Shown here: piece after piece, positions 26,501 to 38,500 of the stretch
How the letters are laid out: the number at the start of each line of letters is the position of its first letter
How positions within the stretch are numbered: position 1 is the stretch's first letter
NCBI RefSeq assembly: GCF_905147365.1
Contig: NC_056420.1
Span: forward strand, 9,248,001 to 9,312,000
Length of the DNA stretch: 64,000 nt
Source of the DNA: Aricia agestis
Lineage: Eukaryota > Arthropoda > Insecta > Lepidoptera > Lycaenidae
Direction of reading: 5' to 3'
Notes under the pieces: generated by a model
What the model was told of the DNA's origin: nothing
Database searches by the model: none
What the model saw: the letters and a program-made list of their open reading frames with translations, nothing else
Program-made: the position numbers and the translations under genes

Positions 26501-29500
26501 ACGCATTCCAATACATGAACCGCGCAAGAACAAACGTTGCCTCCGGAGGCAAACAATAGCAACCAACTAATTTAAATACAAATAGAAAGGGTCTCAATCC
26601 GGCTGGTCCCCGTGAGAAGTCAGACCACCACCCTTCAACGAACAAGAAAAGATGCGAAACTCTCCAAATCGGAACTTTGAACACTAGAACTCTAAGAACA
26701 AATGAAAGCCTATTAGAACTAGAACAAGCATTAGACCAAATAAACCTGGACATCCTAGGAATTAGTGAAATGAGGAGAGCAGGTGAGAAAATCGAGGAAT
26801 ATAAAAAATTTATACTGTACCAAAAAGGAGAACCAGGTGGACAAAAGGGTTCTCATTAAACACTATTTAAAGGAAAACATAGTAGAACTGGTCGGAGTCT
26901 CGGACAGACTAGCATTACTTAACTTGGATCTACCAGGATACAGGAAGCAATGGTCCATCATACAGGCATACGCACCAACCGAACAAGCTGATGAAACAGT
27001 ATTGGAATCTTTCTATGAAGAATTGTCACAGGCCATCACAAGAAACACAAACAAACATATTTTACTTATGGGAGATTTCAACGCACAAGTTGGAGCAAGA
27101 CAAAATAGCGAAGAATATGTGTTAGGCAAGTTCGGTCATGGTAAAAGAAGTCGTAATGGGCAAAAGCTAGTAGAATTCCTCATGGAAAATAATCTAACGG
27201 TGCTTAACTCAATCTTCAAAAAAAATACACGAAACAAATGGACCTGGATATCTCCGGACGGCTCTTTTAAGAATGAAATCGATTACATTATAAGCAATTT
27301 CCCAAAAGCATTCACAGATACAGCGGTCATAAACAATCTTAACTTTAATACAAACCATAGAATGGTGCGCTGTTCACTACGACTGAAACAGACTAAAACC
27401 TCACGTAACCACATCATCGGCAAATAGAAAATACCAGCTCCCTTCGTAGCAGCCACAATTGATTTTGACGCAATAAAAAAACAAATCACTAGCGAAGCCC
27501 TCGACCCAACACAAAAGTATAACCTAGTAGAAAAAAGACTTCTCTCAAATAAGACCAGAACTCAACAAAGCAACAAATATGAACTGAGTGATTCTACCTT
27601 AAAACTATTGAAAGAACGTAAAAACTTAATATCGAGTCATCCACGAAAGGAAACAATCAAAACAATAACTGATATAAGTAAAAAAATTAGGCAAAGTATA
27701 CGAAAGGACAGGAAAACTAAAAGACTAAAAACTCTGGAACACTACATAACGAAAACGGGAGGAGTAAGAAAGGCTCTAAAAGAACTAAGAGATGCTGGGA
27801 AAGAGTGGATACCAAGACTTAAAAAGAAAACAGCAACAACAACAAGAAGAAAAACCATCAGTGAAGTAGCCACGCAGTTTTACAGCAAGCTCTATGCCAA
27901 ACAAGCCGATGAAGTAATAATCAAAAATAATGACACCTCTACTGAAGCAAATCAGTTAGACAATGAAGATACAATACCAATTCCGGAAATACTTCAATGC
28001 GAAGTTGCAAAGGCAATAAAAAGCCAAAAGGCGGAGAAATCACCCGGACCAGACAAAATAGTAAACGAACTCCTTAAAGGTACTATAGAAGAAATAACTC
28101 CTATCCTCACTAAAATATTTAACGAAATAGTCACACAATGTAAAATCCCAGAGCAATGGACAAAATCCCATATTATTCTATTACACAAAAACGGAAGCAA
28201 AGACGACATGGAAAACTACCGACCAATCAGTTTGATGTCAAACGTATACAAAATTTTCGCAAAGATACTTCTAGACCGACTAACACTGGACGAACAACAA
28301 CCAGTCGAACAAGCGGGTTTTAGAAAAGGATTTTCGACAATCGACCATATCCACACTCTGAAACAAATATTGGAAAAGTATACCGAGTACAATAAACAAA
28401 TTTATATAGCCTTTATCGACTACGCCTATTCGACAATATAAGCCACACTCACCTTTTGCACAGCTTGAAACAACAAGGCGTACCAGCAACATATATTAAC
28501 GTCATTAAAACGATTTATGGCAGTAGCAAAGCCAAAATACAGATGGAAACCTTGGGAAACAAGTTTAATGTAGACAGAGGCGTAAGGCAGGGGGATCCGT
28601 TATCCACAAAATTGTTTTCAGCCGCTTTAGAGAGTGTATTTCGGAGACTAAACTGGGACGAATATGGCATTAATGTAAATGGCAAAAAACTTAGTCACCT
28701 TAGATTCGCTGACGACTTGGTGCTGCTAGAAGAGGATCCAACTAAACTAGAGCAAATGAAGTCAACCTTGAACAGAGAAAGCGCAAAAATTGGGCTTAAA
28801 ATAAACCTAAAGAAAACAAAACTTATGACTAACAGCACCGAGACATGCATTAACTTGGATAATGAACCATTACAATATGTGAAGGAGTATACTTACCTTG
28901 GTCAGGTTATATCCTTTAGAGACCAAATGACGAAAGAAGCTAATATGAAAATTGCTATTGGCTGTATAATAATCATGAAGTCGAGAGAACTAGGCATGTC
29001 TATAAAGAAAAAAACATTTAATTCATGCATACTGCCCAGCCTGACTTATGGGTGTGAAACTTGGGCTCTTACTGCGGTCCTAAGATCTAAGCTCGCTAGG
29101 TGCCAAAGAGCTATGGAAAGGAGTATGACCGGACATAGGAGGCAGGATAGAGTGAGGAATATCGATCTTCGTACCAAAACAGGAATCACTGATATCCTAA
29201 CTCGCATCGATCAGCAGAAATGGCGTTGGACTGGCCACATGTTACGGGACACAAAAGGAAAATGGAGCAGAGAGGTGACAGAGTGGTACCCAAGGGATGG
29301 TAGAAGAAACCGAGGAAGACAAAACCAAAGATGGGAAGATGAGCTAAAACTTACAGCGGGTCCAAACTGGAGACGGGTTGCAAGAGACAGAAAGCAGTGA
29401 AAGTCGTTGGAGGAGGCCTATGCCGAGAGGCACACTGTGTTAATAAAGAGAATAAACAGAATAAAGGGCTTTTTATTATTTATTTATTATTTAAATTATT

Positions 29501-32500
29501 ACAACTCGAGACTGACGGCGACCATTGTTTGTGCGACGGGATAGCGATGGACGGTACCATGGTGACATACTTATTTAGTCACTTCAATAAAATAATACGG
29601 GCGAAATACTTTATATGGCAAAGAAACGTTTGCCGGGACAGCTAGTATATTATAATTTATTTTAAACCTTAATTCTGTTTATAATTTAAAATTCAAAATC
29701 GTAACTATCCTGTCATAAGCTATATTTACTTTCAACGCTGATAAAGATTATTATTGGTTATTTTTTTTTATACACAGATATCAAGTGGGCGTGGCCCGCG
29801 CTCAGACCGCTACGTACAGAAACTTGTTAACCAAGCTCCCGCGCGGATCCTCGCCGCTCGAGAAGGCATACGACGCCATCGAACAGAAGATCTCGCAAGT
29901 ACGCGAATACGTCGACGAATGGCTGCGGTAAGTTTACTTTATCTCTCTCGTTTCTCGAATGTGTGAAAAAGAAGGCACTTTATGCAGGAACAATAATAAC
30001 TTAGATAAGTGCTACTCTGAAATAGAATGTTATTGTATAAACTAAAAGGATTGTGGAAATTATATTTTTTTCTGTGTTATAGTTACCAAGCTCTATGGGA
30101 TCTACAGCCAGAGAGTCTGTACGGACGTCTTGGCGAAGACATAACGCTATGGATCAAGTGTCTCAATGATATCAAGTAAGTCATTAATCATTATATTATA
30201 TTTATGTTTTAGTCTATAACACATAATATTTTGATATTTTACGTATTGATATTATTTAATAGTATTATTTTAACTGCAAGACTACTTTTTAGATCAATAT
30301 GTTTAAATTTTGATTATAAGCCTTTAGCCATGCCACAGTTACAGTGCTTAATTTATAAAACTTTATCTTTGGGATCTACTAATAGAAAAAAGTACCTATA
30401 GTAAACTACTATAGTATAGTATGTCAAAAAAGTGAAGAAATTAAAAAGTAGCAACATCGTAGTGTCATCCCTTTTTTCTTAGATTGATTTGAAAGGTATA
30501 GTTTTTAATTTCCTCGCTTTTTTGACTGGCTATAACTTTTTCAGAGCTTAGATATGTTAATTGTTAGTACTCAGCTACGCCATTAACGCAAATCTTACAC
30601 AGGAAATCCCGTACAACTTTCGACACGTCCGACACGCGGCGCGAGTACGGCCCTGTGGTCATCGACTTCGCTCGCGTACAGAGCAAGGTCGCGCTGAAGT
30701 ACGACGCGTGGCACAAGGAGGTGCTCGGCAAGTTCGGCGCGCTGCTCGGCGGCGACATGGTGCAGTTCCACGCGCGCCTCGCCAAGTCCCGCTCGCAGCT
30801 GGAGCAGCAGACCATCGGTAATCCTTATTACCGAGTGTTAAGGTCGAAGTTAGCGACTTTGCGCACGTACAGAGCGAGGTGGCGCTGAAGTGCGACGTAA
30901 CGTAGTAAGCAGCAGACCATCGGTAAATTGAGCCTTGTTGCCGAGTGTTAAGGTTGAAATATAGTTAACCGTTTGACAGCAGGGATAAAAGTTTAAACAG
31001 TGGTAAACAAGGCCTATAAGTGACTGTATAAACCATGTATAAACATATCAGCACAAATATTATTGGAGAAGTTGTAAAGTGAGCAGGGTAACAATTTAAT
31101 TAAATCACTTGGACTAGACATTTATGGCAAGACTGGCTGTGTATTTAGACTGCAATATTTTAAAAAAAATTACCCAAAACGAAATCAAACTGATTATGAC
31201 AGGATCCAGCTGTGTATAACTTCAGCCAAGTTTTATTCTACTATCGTTATACAAATTAAATTTTTCTTTACAGAAGCGGCATCGACCAGCGATGCAGTGT
31301 CGCTAATCACCTACGTGCAACAACTGAAGCGAGAGGTTTTGGCTTGGGAGAAACAAGTCGACATTTACAGAGAAGCTCAGCGTATTCTGGAAAGACAACG
31401 ATTCCAGTTCCCAGCTCAATGGCTTCATGTAGACAACATCGAAGGAGAATGGAGCGCGTTCAACGAAATCATGCGCAGGAAGGATTCGTCTATTCAGACT
31501 CAAGTAAGTTATGGATGACTCCCCTTACTAATAAATAGATCCACGCTATGTATGCAGACGCTATGGTTATATACAATGTTACGTCCTCATTGATACGTTA
31601 AAAAGGGCGGTTTTATTATGAAAAGAATAAAATGCTTTTAATCTTGGCAAAACGGCGTAGGCTAAAGTAACATTACTGTCAATTTTTTACAGCATTCAGT
31701 GTAAATTTGCCACTTTTGAATGACGAAGTTGGTTGTTTCTTCAATGCTACAAGTTCTGCTTTCGTTTTTTAGACATTCTAATCAAAATGTTCTCCCCAGG
31801 TTGCATCCCTGCAACAGAAGATCGTAGCCGAGGACAAAGCTGTGGAGGCTCGTACGCTCGAGTTCCTTGGTGAATGGGAGCGCAGCAAGCCCACTGATGG
31901 CTCCACCAGACCAGAAGACGCTTTGGCCAAACTGCAGACCATGGAGACCAGATACACTCGCCTCAAGGACGAGAGGGATAATGTTGCTAAAGCTAAGGAA
32001 GCGCTGGAGTTGCATGAAACTGGTAAGAATCGTAGCAAAAATATCACATTGCATAGCATATCCATTGTGTATAATATATTTTATTAGTAAGGGAGTAAGC
32101 AAAAAATCTTTATAAAAGGAAGTTCAAAATGCTGTTGTATTATCTATGTAACTTTTCACACAGGCACGTCAGTTAACAACGAACGCATGACGGTTGCTCT
32201 CGAGGAGCTACAAGACTTGCGCGGTGTCTGGTCCTCCCTCAGCAAAATATGGACCCAGATCGATGATATCCGTGAGAAGCCCTGGTTGTCTGTGCAACCA
32301 CGTAAACTGAGGTAAGCTATATTATGAGTACGGTAAAGAATAAGTACACAGTAGAGTAACTCTAATGCTAAGTACTCACATACGGTTTTGCTCGATAGTT
32401 TTACTCCAAATCGAAGGAAATGACACATTTGACATATTTAATTCCATCGAGCCGGCTCGAAGCGAGCCTTCGAGCTGTCAGTTTTGGCGGTCCACACGGT

Positions 32501-35500
32501 GGTTATTGCTCGATTTGGAGTAAAACTATCGAGCAAAACCGTATGTGAGTACTTAGCAATATGCGAGTGATTTTGATTGACAGATTGATTAGACAATATT
32601 ATTATAAAAATAATAATATGAAACTGAATTATCATATTAGGTTATTTTTTATACAGTGTGTCATTAAGTTGTAATTTTCTAGGCAACAACTGGAAGCTAT
32701 GCTCAACGAGCTCAAAGAGCTGCCGGCTCGTCTGCGCATGTACGACAGCTACGAGTATGTCCGTAAACTGCTGCAGTCATACACTAAAGTAAGTATAATA
32801 TATTCCAAGTCAGAACCAATAACTTTTACTACAAAGCACTGTGCTCCCATAGTTACACTTTGAAGTGAGCAAGGTCCTCGCGGGATTGCGAGGGTGGTCG
32901 CTTGCCCGACTTTTAGTTGAGAAGGTGCAAAGGAGAAAAAGTAATAAAATTACGCACTCGATGTTCAAGCTGAATATTTTTAATGTAATGACAAAATCTA
33001 TCAAAAAGTAAACAAGTCAAAATATCATAAACTAAAGAGTACAAAATAATAAGGTTTTATAAAAGAAGTTTAACTATGTACACTAGTCACTTAGCGCTGC
33101 AATCAGGATGTAATGCTGCTTGACAAAGACTGTCCTTGCATTTCTGAAATGCCTCGAACTCCTGGGGGGTAAAATTTACTGGGTGTGAACCCTTAACTGA
33201 CCCAACTAAAAGGTTATTTAAGGGTACTTGAAAATTAGCTGCCCCAGGGACGAACCTACGGTAAAAGTTGAGCATACCGAGGAACCTGCGTAGCTCTCTG
33301 ACCGTTTTGGGCACAGGAAAATCTTTTATTGCCTCGACCTTGGATGGCAGTGGTCTTGTGCCTTTGGCTGAGATATGGTAGCCCAAAAAGTCAATCTCCG
33401 TCACGCCAAACATGCACTTCGAGCTGTTGATGACCATACCGGAGTCCCTAAGTCTGGTGAAGAGTTGGCGAAGGTGGAGTTCGTGGGTCTTCTGGTCTTT
33501 CGAGAAGACCAAAAAATCGTCCAAATATGCGTACGTAAAATCCAGACCCCGGACCATTTCGTCCACGAAGCGCTGAAACGTCTGTCCGGCATTTCGAAGT
33601 CCGAACGTCATGAACGGAAATTCGAAAAGACCGAACGGCGTTTTGATCGCGGTCTTCGGGACGTCTTCTGGGTTCACGGGGATCTGATTGTAGGCCTTCA
33701 CCAAGTCAATCTTAGAGAACACGGTACAGCCAGACAGGCTATGTGCAAAATCCTGTATGTGACGGATGGGATACTGGTCAGGGATGGTCCGTGCGTTCAG
33801 CATCCTGTAATCCCCACAGGGGCGCCAACCGTCGTCTTTCTTCGGCGCCAGGTGGAGTGGCGATGACCACGGGGATTCAGATGGGCGACATGTGCCACAT
33901 TGAATCATGGCATCAAATTCATCCTTAGCGATTTTTAACTTGTCAGGCGCCAATATACGGGGTGAGCATGATACTGGTGGGCCAGGTGTCGTACGTATGT
34001 GATGTACAGTGTTGTGCTTGGGAGTGCGGTGTATACCTGGTGGACGAGTGATGTCGGGAAAGTCCCGTAGTATATGTGTGTAAGCGGAATCACCGAGACT
34101 CACCTTTACCGAAGACACATCACCACAATGACGGGCAGGCGACGCCGGGGCGGAAAGGCTTGTATAGTTATCGATGAGGCATTGATTCCTGCAATCAATA
34201 ACTAAATTATAAAAAGATAAAAAATCCACGCCTATTATCGCCTTTGTAACATCGGCAATTATAAATCGCCATGTAAAGTCACGGCGTAAACCTAGATTTA
34301 AATTTAAATTAATAAACCCGTATGTAGGTATCGGTGTACCATTAGCTGCACACAACACGTAGGTGGTCTTCTCCAGTCGTCTAGGAATCGCCGATCGGGG
34401 TAGACACAGAGGTCGCTTCCGGTGTCGACCAAGAACTGCACCTTCGACCTTCGATCGGTGACGAATATGCGACCGGTACGGGCAATCCTCGGCCGCCATT
34501 ACATATTGCCCCGTGAGTTTTCCGACTTGTGATAGTCACACGGCTTCACACACTTCCGGGCACGGTCTGCAAATTTCTGATGGTACCAGCATAGTGGGAA
34601 CCTTCGATAGCTAGATTCCGACCTGGTTGAAAGGGACCGGTGACGGGTGCGACTGCGATTGCTGGAACGTCCTCTGGGGCGGGACAGTCGTTCCACTTGG
34701 CTTGTCAGCTTTTGTACCTGCTCAGTAAGCGCGGCAATCTCGGGGTAGGCACTCGAAGACGGTGGTGGAGCAGCTACAGCAGAAGACGACGGAATCTGAT
34801 GGTCAACCACGTCGTGGATCCTGTCGGCTAGTTCCGCCAACTCAGGGAGACCAGTCTTGGACTGCGAGGCTACGATGGCTTGGGTGCCTGCAGGAAGACT
34901 ACTGCTCCAGATGCTCCGCAGGAACTCTTCGGGTACTCCCGGACCAGCAAGATTGAGTAGGTGGCGGTAGAACTGCGAAGGCTTTCTGTCGCCGAGCTCC
35001 TCATGTATAAGAAGTTGTCTTATTTTCTTTTCCCGCGATGCCGAAAGTCGTTTAATTTTTTTACTTTCGTACTTAGCCGTTGGGGTCACCAATGAAGTGA
35101 GCAAGGTCCTCGCGGGATTGCGAGGTCGCTTGCCCGACTTTTAGTTGAGAAGGTGCAAAGGAGAAAAAGTAATAAAATTACGCACTCGATGTTCAATATG
35201 TGAATATTTTTAATGTAATGACAAAATCTATCAAAAGTAAACAAGTCAAAATATCATAAACTAAAGAGTACAAAATAATAAGGTTTTATAAAAGAAGTTT
35301 AACTATGTACACTAGTCACTACAACTTGAAACGTAATATTAGAAGCAATGTTTGTAAACTATGTGTAACTAAAATATTTTATTATTCTGGTAGTGGACAC
35401 TGAAAGTGCCTTATCCATATTTATATGATTAGTGATTACTAACAAAATTATCGTATTTGTACCAGGTTAACATGCTAATCGTGGAGTTGAAATCGGACGC

Positions 35501-38500
35501 ACTCAAGGAGCGTCATTGGCGCCAGCTGTGTCGCGCGCTCAAAGTGGAATGGACACTCTCTGAACTGACTTTGGGCCAAGTGTGGGACGCTGATCTACTG
35601 CATAACGAGCATACGGTGAAAGATGTCGTCTCCGTCGCCCAGGGAGAGATGGCTTTGGAGGAGTTCTTGAAACAGGTATAGAACTACTCAACTACTCTAA
35701 TATATCTTGCTTTTCCGACTGCATATACCAATTTAAAAATCTGTAACTTTTACCTAGCTTGGTATATAATGCAATGTTTTGTTACTTATTCCTTACGATG
35801 TTAAACGGAACTTCGTTTGTCGAAGGAATCGTACATTTTGCCTTGATGCTGTGATCTTATGTAAATTTTAACCGTAATTAATATCGTGATTTTTTTTAAC
35901 GTGCTTTTAACATTGAGCCCGAACTTGTGTAGTTATGTGATCTATTTTATATACTTTTATCAACCTGAATTTTATTTTCAGGTTCGCGAAGCATGGCAGA
36001 GCTACGAATTGGATTTGATCAACTACCAGAACAAATGTAAGATCATCCGTGGTTGGGACGACCTATTCAACAAAGTGAAGGAGCATATTAACAGCGTCGC
36101 TGCTATGAAACTATCTCCTTATTACAAGGTACAGTGATCTGAATATTATTGCCTACAGCTTGGATTGCGCAGAAATTCGTTTTTCACGCGGCAACCAATC
36201 ATTTCCATGGATTGAAATACTCCTTGGTGTATTCTTTTCCAGTAATCATTTTCTTCAAAATTGTTAGTTGTCGTGTCCGTCTGATGAAATAACAAATATG
36301 TGCTCTCTTAGGTATTCGAAGAGGAAGCCCTAACCTGGGAAGAGAAGCTCAATCGTATAAACGCGTTGTTCGACGTATGGATCGACGTGCAGCGCCGCTG
36401 GGTCTACTTGGAGGGTATTTTCAGTGGGTCCGCCGACATCAAAACACTGTTGCCCGTTGAGACCAGCCGCTTCCAAAGTATCAGGTAATTTCTACAATCA
36501 TTTTATGAATTAAATTCAAACACTTTTTAGTCTACTATCAGAGAAAACGAATCATATGCACATGGCGGACGGATGATGTTATATCGAGCTGTATATTATG
36601 TTGGTTCGATATAACGACCAAATTACGTAGACTATCTGCTTATGAATAATTTTCTCTAATATTTGTTTGTGTAGATGTTTGGCAAGTGCGGAGTCATAAC
36701 TAGGTTGTTATTTTACAGTTCTGAGTTCTTGGGCTTGATGAAGAAAGTAAGCAAGTCGCCAATGGTAATGGACGTGCTTAACATCCCCGGCGTCCAACGC
36801 TCGTTGGAGCGTCTGGCTGATCTGCTCGGCAAGATACAGAAGGCCCTCGGTGAATACTTGGAACGTGAAAGAAGTAGCTTCCCACGGTACGATGTTTTAT
36901 ATTATGTAATAGTCAAAAGAAGTAAAGTCTGACAAGTTGTAACATTGCGAAAACATTACAACAGCTCCCTAAAACTCCTTTGTTGTGATTGGTTAATTGT
37001 GAAGATTTGACATTAATACCATTTAATTTTATTTTCCTGAATTTTTACAATATTTCAACGTTTCTGTATTTTTGGATAATATGCTATAGCAAAATTGACT
37101 TAAAATGTTGGTTATCGTTATTAGTGACTGAAGAATTAATGTCAACGACTTTTTAAAATTGTAGATTCTACTTTGTGGGTGACGAAGATCTTTTGGAGAT
37201 CATTGGTAACAGCAAGAACATAGCGCGTCTACAGAAACACTTCAAGAAGATGTTCGCCGGAGTAGCCGCTATCATCCTTAATGAAGACAACACTATCATC
37301 AACGGTATCGCCTCTCGTGAGGGAGAAGAGGTAAGAACTTATTAAAATTCCTGCAAAACTACAGACAAACTGTAAACCATTTTAGTAGTTTTCTGGCATG
37401 AAAAAATAAATAACGTAATTCATCAGCCATGATCAACTTTCAACTTTATAATATTTCATGGCCTTAATATGAAGATATAAAGCTTGTAAATAATTATAGC
37501 AAACATATTTTATTAGGCAGTGTTTTCCTTATTTCTAGGATCGGATCATGTTGCTTACAACCCTAATAAAATACAAAATGTTGCAATTTTTTTTTACCTG
37601 TAGGTATACTTCACATCACCGGTGTCTACGGTCGAGAACCCGAAGATCAACTCGTGGCTGTCTATGGTTGAGCGCGAGATGCGCGTCACTCTGGCGTGCC
37701 GTCTCAAGGACGCCGTCGCTGACGTCAAACAATTCAAGGACGGGAACGTCGATCCGCAGAAGTTTATTGATTGGTGTGATAAATATCAAGTGAGTTTTGA
37801 AAATAATTAAGGTAACAACTAACAATTAATGAAGAATTAAAGCATATAAATATTTTTTTTCTGGTAATGTCTAAATTCAAGAAAAAATAGATCGCGGTTG
37901 TTTTTTTTTCGTTTTTGGGCACAACAACATTGTCTTGTCGCACGCCTACTTGGCGCCAAGTAGGAAAGTGTGAAGTATTTTGCTATAGTCAGACGCAGTA
38001 TCACATCCGCTCCTCAGTCCCTAATTGCTTTAAATTCACCATTGAAGTTCCTACAATGGCAGACAATAATCCTATTCATTATCCCCAACAGGCGCAGATC
38101 GTGATCCTAGCAGTTCAAATCCTATGGTCGGAGGACGTGGAAGCGGCGCTGGCAGGGGGCGGTTCGGGCCTCAAGCGTGTGCAGTTGCACGTCGAGAACA
38201 TGCTGAACATCCTCGCCGACTCCGTGCTGCAGGAGCAGCCGCCGCTGCGCCGCCGCAAGCTCGAACATCTGGTGAGTAACAGAGATAGCAATACAGCCGA
38301 GAGAGAGAGCGATATAGGGTGGTGGCTCTTGGCTGAAGCGTGTGCAGTTGTACATCGAGAAAATGCTGAACATCCTCGCCGACTACGTGCTGCAGGAGCA
38401 GCCGCCGCTGCGATGCCGCAAGTTCGAGCATCTGGTGAGCGACAGATATGGCAATACAGTCGAGAGAGATAGCGATATAGGGCGGTGGCTCTTGGTTGAA

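Larger units (their letters stand above)
25352..29491 (+). mobile_element. RTE-like non-LTR retrotransposon (LINE), about 4.1 kb, inactivated
   Basis: The element is flanked by 12-bp direct repeats (taaattattaca at 25340-25351 and 29492-29503), which mark it as a discrete insertion within the Helitron. It has an ORF1, an endonuclease-reverse transcriptase ORF2 and an AT-rich 3' tail of TTTATTATT-like units. Its length and the ORF2 type fit RTE or a related clade. It is inserted in the same direction as the dynein gene. Confidence 0.88.
25178..29645 (+). mobile_element. Helitron-type non-autonomous element in intron 19, split by a LINE
   Basis: It begins TC after A at 25177 and ends CTAG followed by T at 29646, the usual A/T insertion site of Helitrons. 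The 3' end reads 'gccgggacagctag'. Without the nested LINE the element is about 0.3 kb. It lies wholly within dynein intron 19 (24918-29777). No Rep/helicase coding is present. Confidence 0.65.
32861..35323 (-). mobile_element. Gypsy-type LTR retrotransposon in intron 26, internally deleted
   Basis: Two direct repeats of about 225-235 bp bound the element, with a 4-bp target duplication actt at 32857-32860 and 35324-35327. On the minus strand it reads 5' LTR, gag, protease, reverse transcriptase, 3' LTR. RNase H and integrase are absent: the pol ORF ends right at the 3' LTR. At about 2.46 kb it is roughly half the length of a complete element. It is antisense to the dynein gene. Confidence 0.9.

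Noticed and set aside
33375..33866. Plus-strand open frame of 163 codons
   Set aside because: Antisense shadow of the gypsy reverse transcriptase.
37915..38472. Plus-strand frame of 185 codons around exon 33
   Set aside because: Only 38092-38271 matches dynein; the rest is intron read-through into a repeat copy.
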